Assembly (NCBI RefSeq): GCF_014648775.1
Contig: NZ_BMRT01000006.1
Span: forward strand, 62,001-126,000
DNA length: 64,000 nucleotides
DNA from: Streptomyces abikoensis
GTDB lineage: Bacteria; Actinomycetota; Actinomycetes; Streptomycetales; Streptomycetaceae
Direction of reading: 5' to 3'
Every line of letters starts with the position of its first letter. Position 1 is the stretch's first letter. A program made the position numbers and the translations under genes. Under the pieces are notes generated by a model. The model was not told the DNA's origin, did not search any database, and saw nothing but the letters and a program-made list of their open reading frames with translations. Positions 6,899-15,937 of the stretch are shown piece by piece.

Positions 6899-9800
6899 CT
6901 ACCGCGCGTTGAAGTACTTCGCCTCCGGGTGGTGGATCACGATCGCGTCCGTCGACTGCTCCGGGTGCAGCTGGAACTCCTCCGACAGGTGCACCCCGAT
7001 CCGCTCCGGCTCCAGCAGGGCCGCGATCTTCGCGCGGTCCTCCAGGTCGGGGCAGGCGCCGTAGCCCAGGGAGAAGCGGGCACCCCGGTACTTGAGGGCG
7101 AACATGTCCTCCACGTCGTCCGGGTCCTCGCCCCCGAAGCCCAGCTCAGCGCGCACGCGCGCGTGCCAGTACTCGGCCAGGGCCTCCGCCAGCTGCACCG
7201 ACAGGCCGTGGAGCTCCAGGTAGTCGCGGTAGGAGTCCGAGGCGAAGAGCTTCGCCGTCGCCTCGCCGATCCGCGAGCCGACCGTGACGACCTGGAGGCC
7301 GACCACGTCCCGCTCGCCGCTCTCCTCCGGGCGGAAGAAGTCCGCCAGGCACAGCCGCCGGCCGCGGCGCTGGCGCGGGAAGGTGAAGCGGGTGCGCTCG
7401 GTGCCGTCCTCGTGGAGGAGGATGAGGTCGTCGCCCTTGCTCACGCACGGGAAGTAGCCGTGGACGACGGCCGCCTCCAGCAGGTTCTCCGTGTGGAGCT
7501 TGTCCAGCCAGCCGCGCAGCCGGGGGCGGCCCTCCGTCTCGACGAGCTCCTCGTACGTCGGGCCGCCCGTGCGGGCCTGCTTCAGGCCCCACTGGCCCTT
7601 GAAGAGCGCGCCCTCGTCCAGCCAGGACGCGTAGTCCTTCAGCGGGATGCCCTTGACGACGCGCGTGCCCCAGAACGGCGGCTCGGGGACGCGGTTGTCC
7701 ACGGCCACGTCCGAGCGGACGGCGCCCTGGGGCTCGTCGACCTCCAGCACGGCCACGTCCCGCCTGGCCACGCGCCGCTGCTTGAGCTCCGGCAGCGTCG
7801 CGCCCGGCACTCCGCGCTTGACGGCGATGAGCGCGTCCATCAGCCGCAGGCCCTCGAAGGCGTCCCGGGCGTAGCGGACCTCGCCCTCGTAGATCTCGTG
7901 GAGGTCCTGTTCGACGTAGGCACGCGTCAGGGCCGCGCCGCCGAGGATCACCGGGTAGGTGGCCGCCAGCTTGCGCTGGTTCAGCTCCTCCAGGTTCTCC
8001 TTCATGATCACGGTGGACTTCACCAGCAGGCCGGACATGCCGATGACGTCGGCGCGGTGCTCCTCGGCGGCCTCGACTATGGCCGAGACCGGCTGCTTGA
8101 TGCCGAGGTTGACGACGTTGTAGCCGTTGTTGGACAGGATGATGTCGACGAGGTTCTTGCCGATGTCGTGGACGTCGCCGCGGACCGTGGCCAGGACGAT
8201 CGTGCCCTTGCCTTCGGCGTCGGACTTCTCCATGTGGGGTTCGAGGTAGGCGACGGCGTTCTTCATCACCTCGGCCGACTGGAGCACGAACGGCAGCTGC
8301 ATCTGGCCGGAGCCGAAGAGCTCGCCGACGACCTTCATGCCGGCCAGCAGCGTCTCGTTGACGATGTCGAGGGCGGGGCGGGTCTCCAGGGCCTCGTCGA
8401 GGTCGGCCTCCAGGCCGTTCTTCTCGCCGTCGATGATGCGGCGCTGGAGCCGCTCCTCCAGCGGGAGGGCCGCCAGCTCCTCGGCCTTGCCGGCCTTGAG
8501 GGACTTGGCGGTGGCGCCCTCGAACAGCGCCATCAGCTTCTGCAGCGGGTCGTAGCCCTCGGCGCGGCGGTCGTAGATCAGGTCGAGGGCGGTGGTGACC
8601 TGCTCCTCGTCGAAGCGGGCGATCGGCAGGATCTTGCTCGCGTGGACGATCGCCGAGTCCAGGCCCGCCTTCACGCACTCGTCCAGGAAGACGGAGTTGA
8701 GCAGGATGCGGGCGGCCGGGTTGAGGCCGAAGGAGATGTTCGACAGGCCCAGGGTGGTCTGGACGGCCGGGTGGCGGCGCTTGAGCTCGCGGATCGCCTC
8801 GATGGTGGCGATGCCGTCCTTGCGGGACTCCTCCTGGCCGGTGCAGATGGTGAAGGTCAGGCAGTCGATGAGGATGTCGTCCTCGAGGATGCCCCAGGTG
8901 CCGGTCAGGTCGGCGATGAGCCGCTCGGCGATCTCCACCTTCTTCTCCGGGGTACGGGCCTGGCCCTCCTCGTCGATGGTGAGCGCGATGAGGGCTGCTC
9001 CGTGTTCCCGGGCGAGCCGCGTGACCTGGGCGAAGCGGGACTCGGGGCCGTCGCCGTCCTCGTAGTTGACGGAGTTGATCACCGCACGGCCGCCGAGCTT
9101 CTCCAGGCCCGCCCGGATGACGGCGACCTCGGTGGAGTCCAGCACGACCGGCAGGGTGGAGGCGGTGGCGAAGCGGCCGGCCAGCTCCTCCATGTCGGCG
9201 ACGCCGTCGCGGCCGACGTAGTCCACGCACAGGTCGAGCATGTGGGCGCCCTCGCGGATCTGCTCGCGGGCCATCTCCACGCAGTCGTCCCAGCGGCCGT
9301 CCAGCATGGCCTCGCGGAACTTCTTCGAGCCGTTGGCGTTGGTGCGCTCGCCGATGGCCAGGTACGAGGTGTCCTGGCGGAACGGGACCGTCTGGTAGAG
9401 GGACGCGGCGCCGGGCTCGGGGCGCGGGGCCCGCTCGGGCGGGGTGAGGCCGCGGACCCGGTCGACGACCTGGCGCAGGTGCTCGGGGGTCGTCCCGCAG
9501 CAGCCGCCGACCAGGGACAGGCCGTAGTCGCGGACGAAGTTCTCCTGGGCGTCGGCCAGGCCCTCGGGGCCGAGCGGGAAGTGGGCGCCGTCCTTGGTGA
9601 GGACCGGCAGGCCCGCGTTCGGCATGCACAGCAGGGGAATGCGGGAGTGGCGGGTGAGGTAGCGGAGGTGCTCGCTCATCTCGGCGGGGCCGGTCGAGCA
9701 GTTCAGGCCGATCATGTCGATGCCGAGCGGCTCCAGGGCGGTCAGCGCGGCGCCGATCTCGGAGCCGAGCAGCATGGTGCCGGTCGTCTCGAAGGCCATC

Positions 9801-10405
9801 GAGCACAGCAGCGGCACCTCGACGCCGGTGGCCTCCATGGCGCGCCGGGCACCCAGGATGGACGACTTGGTCTGCAGGAGGTCCTGGGTGGTCTCGACGA
9901 TCAGCGCGTCGGCGCCCCCGGCGAGCAGGCCCTCCGCGTTGGCCTGGAAGCCGTCGCGGAGCGTGGTGTAGCCGATGTGGCCGAGGGTGGGCAGCTTGGT
10001 GCCGGGGCCGATGGAGCCGAGGACCCAGCGCTGCCGGCCGTCCTCGGCCGTGAACCCGTCCGCCACCTCGCGGGCGATGCGGGCGCCCGCCTCGGACAGC
10101 TCGTACACGCGGTCCGCGACGTCGTACTCGGCCATGGCCGTGTGGTTGGCGCCGAACGTGTTCGTCTCGACGCAGTCGACGCCCACGGAGAAATACGCCT
10201 CGTGGACGGAGCGGACGATGTCCGGACGGGTGATGTTCAGGATCTCGTTGCAGCCTTCGAGCTGCTGGAAGTCCTCGAGGGTGGGGTCCTGCGCCTGGAG
10301 CATCGTGCCCATCGCCCCGTCGGCCACCACCACTCGGGTGGCGAGGGCCTCGCGCAGTTGCGCGATTCGGGCGGAACGGACGGTCGATGGCGTAAGCGAG
10401 GCCAT
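6899..10405 (-). CDS. metH: Cobalamin-dependent methionine synthase
   Basis: The 1168-residue protein transfers a methyl group from 5-methyltetrahydrofolate to homocysteine through methylcobalamin. Domains in order: homocysteine-binding barrel (about 1-310; DGAMGTMLQ near the start, zinc cysteines in LNCSTGPAE and GGCCGTTPEH), pterin-binding barrel (about 330-600; IGERTNANGSKKF), cobalamin module (about 620-850; the His ligand in DVHDIGKNLVDIIL), and the reactivation domain that binds S-adenosylmethionine (SLGYGACPDLED). The start at 10405 (MASLTPS) is chosen because GGGAG lies 7 bases upstream; an upstream in-frame ATG would add 20 residues without homology. The gene stands alone, divergent from gylR. 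No B12 riboswitch was recognised in its leader, which instead holds a GC-rich hairpin. Confidence 0.97.
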   Translation of the reverse strand: MASLTPSTVRSARIAQLREALATRVVVADGAMGTMLQAQDPTLEDFQQLEGCNEILNITRPDIVRSVHEAYFSVGVDCVETNTFGANHTAMAEYDVADRVYELSEAGARIAREVADGFTAEDGRQRWVLGSIGPGTKLPTLGHIGYTTLRDGFQANAEGLLAGGADALIVETTQDLLQTKSSILGARRAMEATGVEVPLLCSMAFETTGTMLLGSEIGAALTALEPLGIDMIGLNCSTGPAEMSEHLRYLTRHSRIPLLCMPNAGLPVLTKDGAHFPLGPEGLADAQENFVRDYGLSLVGGCCGTTPEHLRQVVDRVRGLTPPERAPRPEPGAASLYQTVPFRQDTSYLAIGERTNANGSKKFREAMLDGRWDDCVEMAREQIREGAHMLDLCVDYVGRDGVADMEELAGRFATASTLPVVLDSTEVAVIRAGLEKLGGRAVINSVNYEDGDGPESRFAQVTRLAREHGAALIALTIDEEGQARTPEKKVEIAERLIADLTGTWGILEDDILIDCLTFTICTGQEESRKDGIATIEAIRELKRRHPAVQTTLGLSNISFGLNPAARILLNSVFLDECVKAGLDSAIVHASKILPIARFDEEQVTTALDLIYDRRAEGYDPLQKLMALFEGATAKSLKAGKAEELAALPLEERLQRRIIDGEKNGLEADLDEALETRPALDIVNETLLAGMKVVGELFGSGQMQLPFVLQSAEVMKNAVAYLEPHMEKSDAEGKGTIVLATVRGDVHDIGKNLVDIILSNNGYNVVNLGIKQPVSAIVEAAEEHRADVIGMSGLLVKSTVIMKENLEELNQRKLAATYPVILGGAALTRAYVEQDLHEIYEGEVRYARDAFEGLRLMDALIAVKRGVPGATLPELKQRRVARRDVAVLEVDEPQGAVRSDVAVDNRVPEPPFWGTRVVKGIPLKDYASWLDEGALFKGQWGLKQARTGGPTYEELVETEGRPRLRGWLDKLHTENLLEAAVVHGYFPCVSKGDDLILLHEDGTERTRFTFPRQRRGRRLCLADFFRPEESGERDVVGLQVVTVGSRIGEATAKLFASDSYRDYLELHGLSVQLAEALAEYWHARVRAELGFGGEDPDDVEDMFALKYRGARFSLGYGACPDLEDRAKIAALLEPERIGVHLSEEFQLHPEQSTDAIVIHHPEAKYFNAR

Positions 10406-10707
10406 GGATGTGCTCCCGGGTGTGCGACGGCTGTCGGCTTTGCGCCCCCGCTGAAGGGGGCGCACGCCGCAAGCGTAGCTGTCAGGAGGCCCGTAGGCCG
10501 AGGGGCGTCCACGGTCTGGACCATTCCCCGGATGGCCCGCCCGATCCGGGCCCGCGGCCGGATTCGGTCGTACGTACGCTCTCGGCGATCATGGTCTGGC
10601 CTGCTGTCGGGTATCCCCTGGTCGGCATCGGCCGATAGTGTTCAGCATTGCCGAACGGATACAAACGGATACAGCCGGGCGGCGCGGGTGTGTGAGGAGG
10701 GTGCTCG
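10406..10707. promoter_or_regulatory. metH/gylR divergent intergenic region
   Basis: About 300 bases hold both promoters. On the metH side a 9-bp perfect hairpin (TGCGCCCCC, 6-base loop, GGGGGCGCA) lies at 10441-10464, about 36 bases before the metH ATG, inside the expected leader. On the gylR side, a motif GCATTGCCGAAC at 10645-10656 runs into a 10-bp tandem repeat AACGGATACA at 10654-10673. A near-identical motif occurs before glpF. These are candidate GylR sites. No riboswitch consensus was recognised. Confidence 0.5.
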
Positions 10708-11472
10708 ATGGCACGGACCATCCAGTCACTGGAACGGGCGGCGGCGATGCTGCGGCTGCTCGCGGGTGGTGAGCGGCGGCTCGGCCTGTCCGACGTCGCT
10801 TCCGCGCTGGGTCTGGCGAAGGGCACCGCCCACGGCATCCTGCGCACCCTCCAGCAGGAGGGGTTCGTCGAGCAGGACCCCGCCTCGGGGCGCTACCAGC
10901 TCGGCGCCGAGCTGCTGCGGCTGGGCAACAGCTACCTGGACGTCCACGAACTGCGGGCGCGCGCCCTGGTCTGGGGGGACGACCTGGCCCGCTCCAGCGG
11001 CGAGAGCGTCTACCTCGGCGTCCTCCACCAGCAGGGCGTCCTGATCATCCACCACGTCTTCCGGCCCGACGACAGCCGCCAGGTGCTGGAGGTCGGCGCG
11101 ATGCAGCCGCTGCACAGCACGGCGCTGGGCAAGGTGCTGTGCGCCTACGACCCGGTGGCGCACGCCGAGGTCGCCGACGCCGAGCGCGAGGCGTTCACGC
11201 CGCGGACGGTGACGGCCATGCCCGACCTGGAGGGCGTGCTGGACCTGACCCGGGCCCGCGGCTGGGCGTCGGACGTCGAGGAGACCTGGGCGGGCGTGGC
11301 CTCGCTCGCGGCCCCCATCCACGACCGGCGCCGGATGCCGGTCGGCGCGGTGGGCATCACGGGCGCCGTCGAGCGCGTCTGCGAGGGGGGCGAGCTCCAG
11401 GCCCGGCTGGTCGCGGCGGTGCGCGACTGCGCCCGCGCCGTCTCGCGCGACCTGGGCGCCGGCCGCTTCTGA
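10708..11472 (+). CDS. gylR: IclR family regulator of glycerol catabolism
   Basis: The 254-residue protein has an N-terminal winged helix (residues about 5-65: SLERAAAMLRLLAGGERRLG, then VASALGLAKGTAHGILRTL) and the IclR effector domain (YLGVLHQQGVLIIHHV, PLHSTALGKVLCAY, VASLAAPIHD). Its length, and its position immediately upstream of a glycerol channel, kinase and dehydrogenase on the same strand, match GylR of S. coelicolor, the glycerol-3-phosphate-responsive repressor of the operon. A GGAGG-type ribosome site precedes the ATG. It is separated from glpF by 359 bases with its own promoter region, so it can be transcribed alone or read through. Candidate binding sites lie before both gylR and glpF. 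Confidence 0.92.
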   Translation: MARTIQSLERAAAMLRLLAGGERRLGLSDVASALGLAKGTAHGILRTLQQEGFVEQDPASGRYQLGAELLRLGNSYLDVHELRARALVWGDDLARSSGESVYLGVLHQQGVLIIHHVFRPDDSRQVLEVGAMQPLHSTALGKVLCAYDPVAHAEVADAEREAFTPRTVTAMPDLEGVLDLTRARGWASDVEETWAGVASLAAPIHDRRRMPVGAVGITGAVERVCEGGELQARLVAAVRDCARAVSRDLGAGRF

Positions 11473-11831
11473 AGATCGCTTTCCCGGCAGGGGTCGCACC
11501 CGTGTTCGCGGCCCTCGGGAAAACGGTCCGTCCGGTTCGCGAAAACGCTTCGGAAGGGCTTCTTCGGGGCCACCGAGACCGGGTCGTTACCGGTCGGTAT
11601 CCGAACGTAAATTTACGGCCAGTTGGCCGAGAGTTTCCGGTCACAGAGGCCTTGACGTGCCCTTAACCGTGCAGAAAACTGCCGTGCATCGGTCGGCATT
11701 GTCGAACACCTACCGACAATATTCGCTATGGTGTGCAGTGCCACGGGACCGATCGCCGCCCTCACGGAGGGCTCGGACCGCCGGAAACCCGCGGTTCGTC
11801 TTCCCCTGGACGAAGGACAAAGGAGTCGCGG
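11473..11831 (+). promoter_or_regulatory. glpF operon promoter region with candidate GylR site
   Basis: This 359-base gap contains no convincing gene. GCATTGTCGAAC at 11696-11707 matches the motif before gylR in 11 of 12 positions. It also forms an inverted repeat TTGTCG (11699-11704) with CGACAA (11714-11719) over a 9-base spacer. TTGACG at 11653-11658 could be a -35, but no good -10 is placed at the right distance. A second palindromic patch GTAAATTTAC lies at about 11608-11617. The inverted repeat is the best operator candidate for glycerol control. Confidence 0.5.
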
Positions 11832-12614
11832 GTGTCCAGCTCCGACATCTTCACCGGTGAGTTCATCGGTACCGCAGTTCTGATTCTGCTCGGCGGCGGC
11901 GTGTGCGCCGCCGTCACCCTGAAGCGTTCCAAGGCCCGGAACGCCGGCTGGCTGGCCATCACGTTCGGCTGGGGCTTCGCCGTCCTGGCCGGCGCGTACA
12001 TCGGCTCGAAGTCCGGCGCGCACCTCAACCCGGCCGTCACCCTCGGCCTCGCCTTCGACGGCGCGGTCTCGTGGAGCGACGTGCCGCTCTACATCGGCTC
12101 CCAGCTGCTGGGCGCGATGACCGGCGCGACGCTGGTGTGGCTGGCCTACTACGGTCAGTTCCAGGCCCACCTCACCGACCCGGAGATCGTCGCCTCCCTC
12201 AACCCCCGTGAGGGCATGGTCGACCAGACCGCCGAGCCGGAGGCCGGCCCGGTCCTGGGCATCTTCTCCACCGGCCCCGAGGTCCGCAACGCGGTGCAGA
12301 ACCTGGTCACCGAGATCATCGCCACGACGGTGCTGGTGCTCTTCATCCTCACCATGGGCCTGACCAAGGGCCTGGCCGTCAGCGGCACGGGCACCCTGAT
12401 GGTGGCCCTGCTCGTCGTCGGCATCGGTCTCTCGCTCGGCGGCCCGACCGGCTACGCCATCAACCCCGCCCGCGACCTCGGCCCGCGCATCGTGCACGCG
12501 CTGCTCCCGCTGCCCAACAAGGGCGGTTCAGACTGGGGCTACGCGTGGGTCCCGGTGGTCGGCCCGATCATCGGCGCCGCCCTCGCCGCAGGCATCCACA
12601 AGATCGCGTTCTGA
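11832..12614 (+). CDS. glpF: Glycerol uptake facilitator (aquaglyceroporin)
   Basis: A protein of 260 residues of the MIP channel family, which passes glycerol across the cytoplasmic membrane. Both pore NPA motifs are present: AHLNPAVTLGLAF at about residues 64-76 and GYAINPARDLGPRI near residue 215. About six transmembrane helices surround them. The GTG at 11832 is chosen because AGGAG ends 6 bases upstream; reading upstream in frame gives sequence without membrane character. It is the first structural gene of the glycerol operon, 44 bases before glpK, and is expected to be induced by glycerol through GylR. Confidence 0.95.
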   Translation: MSSSDIFTGEFIGTAVLILLGGGVCAAVTLKRSKARNAGWLAITFGWGFAVLAGAYIGSKSGAHLNPAVTLGLAFDGAVSWSDVPLYIGSQLLGAMTGATLVWLAYYGQFQAHLTDPEIVASLNPREGMVDQTAEPEAGPVLGIFSTGPEVRNAVQNLVTEIIATTVLVLFILTMGLTKGLAVSGTGTLMVALLVVGIGLSLGGPTGYAINPARDLGPRIVHALLPLPNKGGSDWGYAWVPVVGPIIGAALAAGIHKIAF

Positions 12615-12658
12615 GCAGCACCCGCCGAGACCCTTCCGACTTCAGGAGCACACCCCCA

Positions 12659-14194
12659 ATGACCGAGACCACCGGCACCCACGCCCAGGGCCCGTTCATC
12701 GCCGCGATCGACCAGGGCACCACCTCGTCCCGCTGCATCGTCTTCGACCGCGACGGACGCATCGTCTCCGTCGACCAGAAGGAGCACGAGCAGATCTTCC
12801 CCAAGCCGGGCTGGGTCGAGCACGACGCCAAGGAGATCTGGACCAACGTCCAGGAAGTCGTCGCCGGCGCCGTCGAGAAGGCGGGCATCACCGCCGCCGA
12901 CGTCAAGGCCATCGGCATCACCAACCAGCGTGAGACCACGCTGCTGTGGGACAAGAACACCGGCGAGCCGGTCTACAACGCCATCGTCTGGCAGGACACC
13001 CGCACCGACGCCCTCTGCAAGGAGCTCGGCCGCAACGTCGGCCAGGACCGCTTCCGCCGCGAGACGGGCCTCCCGCTGGCCTCCTACTTCTCCGGCCCCA
13101 AGGTCCGCTGGCTGCTGGACAACGTCGAGGGCCTGCGCGAGCGCGCGGAGCGCGGCGACATCCTCTTCGGCACCATGGACTCCTGGGTCATCTGGAACCT
13201 CACCGGTGGTGTCGAGGGCGGTGTCCACGTCACGGACGTCACCAACGCCTCCCGCACCATGCTGATGAACCTCCGCTCCCTGGAGTGGGACGAGCGCATC
13301 CTCTCCTCCATGGAGATCCCGGCCGCCGTGCTGCCGGAGATCCGCTCCTCCGCCGAGGTCTACGGCATCGCCAAGGGCGGCGCCCTCGCCGGCGTCCCCG
13401 TCGCCTCCGCGCTCGGCGACCAGCAGGCGGCCCTCTTCGGCCAGACCTGCTTCGACCAGGGCGAGGCCAAGTCCACCTACGGCACCGGCACCTTCATGCT
13501 GATGAACACCGGTGACGAGCCCGTCCAGTCCTACAACGGCCTGCTGACCACCGTCGGCTACCGCATCGGCGACCAGAAGCCCGTCTACGCCCTCGAGGGC
13601 TCCATCGCCGTCACCGGCTCCCTCGTGCAGTGGATGCGCGACCAGATGGGCCTCATCAAGAGCGCCGCCGAGATCGAGACGCTCGCCAGCTCCGTCGAGG
13701 ACAACGGCGGCGCCTACTTCGTGCCGGCCTTCTCCGGCCTGTTCGCCCCCTACTGGCGCTCCGACGCGCGCGGTGTCATCGCGGGCCTGACCCGCTACGT
13801 CACCAAGGCGCACATCGCCCGCGCCGTACTCGAGGCCACCGCCTGGCAGACCCGCGAGATCACCGACGCCATGACCAAGGACTCCGGCGTCGAGCTCACC
13901 GCGCTCAAGGTCGACGGCGGCATGACCTCCAACAACTTGCTGATGCAGACCCTCTCGGACTTCCTGGACGCCCCCGTGGTGCGCCCGATGGTCGCCGAGA
14001 CCACCTGCCTCGGCGCGGCCTACGCCGCCGGCCTCGCCGTCGGCTTCTGGCCGGACACCGACGCACTGCGCGCCAACTGGCGCCGGGCCGCCGAGTGGAC
14101 CCCCCGCATGGACGCGGACACGCGTGACCGCGAGTACAAGAGCTGGCTCAAGGCCGTCGAGCGGACCATGGGCTGGATCGAGGACGAGGAGTAA
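12659..14194 (+). CDS. glpK: Glycerol kinase
   Basis: The 511-residue FGGY-family kinase phosphorylates glycerol to sn-glycerol-3-phosphate with ATP. Visible signatures are AIDQGTTSSRCIVFD (phosphate-1 loop), the glycerol site ITNQRETTLLWD, VWQDTRTDALC, the sugar-kinase segment ALGDQQAALFGQ, YGTGTFMLMNTG and the FGGY signature region VDGGMTSNNLLMQ. The ATG at 12659 follows a CAGGAG site. It overlaps no neighbour: glpF ends 44 bases upstream and glpD begins 3 bases after its stop, so the last two genes are translationally linked. Confidence 0.97.
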   Translation: MTETTGTHAQGPFIAAIDQGTTSSRCIVFDRDGRIVSVDQKEHEQIFPKPGWVEHDAKEIWTNVQEVVAGAVEKAGITAADVKAIGITNQRETTLLWDKNTGEPVYNAIVWQDTRTDALCKELGRNVGQDRFRRETGLPLASYFSGPKVRWLLDNVEGLRERAERGDILFGTMDSWVIWNLTGGVEGGVHVTDVTNASRTMLMNLRSLEWDERILSSMEIPAAVLPEIRSSAEVYGIAKGGALAGVPVASALGDQQAALFGQTCFDQGEAKSTYGTGTFMLMNTGDEPVQSYNGLLTTVGYRIGDQKPVYALEGSIAVTGSLVQWMRDQMGLIKSAAEIETLASSVEDNGGAYFVPAFSGLFAPYWRSDARGVIAGLTRYVTKAHIARAVLEATAWQTREITDAMTKDSGVELTALKVDGGMTSNNLLMQTLSDFLDAPVVRPMVAETTCLGAAYAAGLAVGFWPDTDALRANWRRAAEWTPRMDADTRDREYKSWLKAVERTMGWIEDEE

Positions 14195-14196
14195 TC

Positions 14197-15804
14197 ATGA
14201 CAACCCCGCAGAGCGTTCCGACCCTGGGAACGCACCCGGCTGCCGGTGCCAACCCGGGCCGCGCCGAGACCCGGGAGAGACTGTCCAAGGCGACGTACGA
14301 CCTCCTGGTGATCGGTGGCGGCATCCTGGGCACCTCGGTGGCCTGGCACGCCGCGCAGTCGGGACTGCGGGTCGCGATGGTGGACGCCGGCGACTTCGCC
14401 GGCGCCACCTCCTCCGCGTCCTCCAAGCTCGTCCACGGCGGCCTGCGCTACCTGCAGACCGGCGCGGTCAAGCTGGTCGCGGAGAACCACCACGAGCGCC
14501 GGGTGCTGGCCAAGGACGTGGCCCCGCACCTGGTCAACCCGCTCACCTTCTACCTGCCCGTCTACAAGGGCGGCCCGGTGGGCGCGGCCAAGCTCGGCGC
14601 CGGTGTGTTCGCCTACTCGGCGCTGTCCGCCTTCGGCGACGGCGTCGGCAAGGTCATCACCCCGGCCAAGGCCAAGGCCGACAACCCCGGTCTGCGCACG
14701 GACAACCTCAAGGCCGTGGCGGTCTACTACGACCACCAGATGAACGACTCCCGCGTCGCCGTGATGACGGTCCGCGCGGCCGTCGAGTCCGGCGCGGTCG
14801 TCCTCAACCACGCCGAGGTCACCGGCCTGCGCTTCACCCACGGCAAGGTGACCGGCGCGGAGCTCAAGGACCGTGTCGACGGCACGGAGTTCGGCATCGA
14901 CGCGCGCGTCGTCCTCAACGCCACCGGCCCGTGGGTGGACCACCTGCGGAAGCTGGAAGACAAGGGCGCCGCGCCGTCGATCCGCCTCTCCAAGGGCGCG
15001 CACATCGTGATGAAGCGCAAGTCGCCGTGGAAGGCCGCCATGGCCACCCCGATCGACAAGTACCGCATCACCTTCGCCCTGCCGTGGGAGGACCAGCTGC
15101 TGCTGGGCACCACCGACACCCAGTACGAGGGCGACCCGGCGGACGTGCGCGCCACCGAGGAGGACATCCAGCAGATCCTCGACGAGGCCGCGTTCTCCAT
15201 CCAGGACGCCGACCTCGACCGCGACCTGATGACGTACGCCTTCGCCGGCCTGCGCGTGCTGCCCGGCGGCCCGGGCGACGTCGCCCAGGCCAAGCGCGAG
15301 ACGGTCGTCTCCGAGGGCAAGGGCGGCATGCTCTCCGTCGCCGGCGGCAAGTGGACGACCTACCGCCACATCGGCCGTACGGTCATGAAGAAGCTCGCCC
15401 AGGTGCCCGGCAGCCCGCTGACCGAGGACATGGAGCCCATCTCCAGCCTGGTCCGCCGCACCCCGCTGCCCGGTGTCGCCAACCCCAACGCGGTCGCCCA
15501 CCGCCTGCTCGTGGACCGCGAGCCCGGCAGCCGCATGGACCCGCTGACCGCCCGTCACCTCGCCACCCACTACGGCTCGCTGTCCTTCGACATCGCCCGC
15601 CTGGTCAACGAGAACCCCGAGCTCGGCGAGCGGATCCACGAGGACGGCCCGGAGATCTGGGCCCAGGTCGTCTACGCCCGCGACCACGAGTGGGCCGAGA
15701 CGGTCGACGACGTGCTGCGCCGCCGCACCACCCTGACCATCCGCGGCCTCGACAACGAGGACGTCCGCGCCAAGGTCAAGGACATACTGGGCGACAAGCG
15801 CTGA
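14197..15804 (+). CDS. glpD: Aerobic glycerol-3-phosphate dehydrogenase
   Basis: The 535-residue flavoprotein oxidises glycerol-3-phosphate to dihydroxyacetone phosphate and passes electrons to the quinone pool at the membrane. The N-terminal FAD fold has LLVIGGGILGTSVAWHA. GlpD signatures SSKLVHGGLRYLQTG, VVLNATGPWVDHL and VAGGKWTTYRHIGR are present, as is the helical C-terminal cap. Its ATG follows the glpK stop by two bases, with GAGGAG from the end of glpK as ribosome site. A long perfect hairpin closes the operon downstream. Confidence 0.97.
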   Translation: MTTPQSVPTLGTHPAAGANPGRAETRERLSKATYDLLVIGGGILGTSVAWHAAQSGLRVAMVDAGDFAGATSSASSKLVHGGLRYLQTGAVKLVAENHHERRVLAKDVAPHLVNPLTFYLPVYKGGPVGAAKLGAGVFAYSALSAFGDGVGKVITPAKAKADNPGLRTDNLKAVAVYYDHQMNDSRVAVMTVRAAVESGAVVLNHAEVTGLRFTHGKVTGAELKDRVDGTEFGIDARVVLNATGPWVDHLRKLEDKGAAPSIRLSKGAHIVMKRKSPWKAAMATPIDKYRITFALPWEDQLLLGTTDTQYEGDPADVRATEEDIQQILDEAAFSIQDADLDRDLMTYAFAGLRVLPGGPGDVAQAKRETVVSEGKGGMLSVAGGKWTTYRHIGRTVMKKLAQVPGSPLTEDMEPISSLVRRTPLPGVANPNAVAHRLLVDREPGSRMDPLTARHLATHYGSLSFDIARLVNENPELGERIHEDGPEIWAQVVYARDHEWAETVDDVLRRRTTLTIRGLDNEDVRAKVKDILGDKR

Positions 15805-15819
15805 CGCGAACGCCGGAGG

Positions 15820-15852
15820 AACGGGGAGCGGTGCCCGGCACCGCTCCCCGTT
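15820..15852 (+). terminator. Terminator of the glycerol operon
   Basis: A perfect inverted repeat with 16-base arms (left AACGGGGAGCGGTGCC) around a single central base starts 16 bases after the glpD stop. There is no long T-run, as is usual for Streptomyces terminators. Confidence 0.8.
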
Positions 15853-15937
15853 CCCGTGCGTCCGCACATATGCGCGGAAACGGGCAACCACGGCCCGCCC
15901 GGGTACGTCCCCTGAAGGGAAGAGGGGGACGAACACC

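Noticed and set aside
10406..10500. B12, SAM or SAH riboswitch before metH
   Set aside because: I looked for the B12 box and SAH/SAM core elements and saw none; only a simple GC hairpin is present.
6806..11044. Open frame of about 1400 codons on the plus strand opposite metH
   Set aside because: It is rich in Val, Leu, Gln, Arg and His from antisense GC-rich codons and has no domain similarity. metH on the minus strand is unambiguous.
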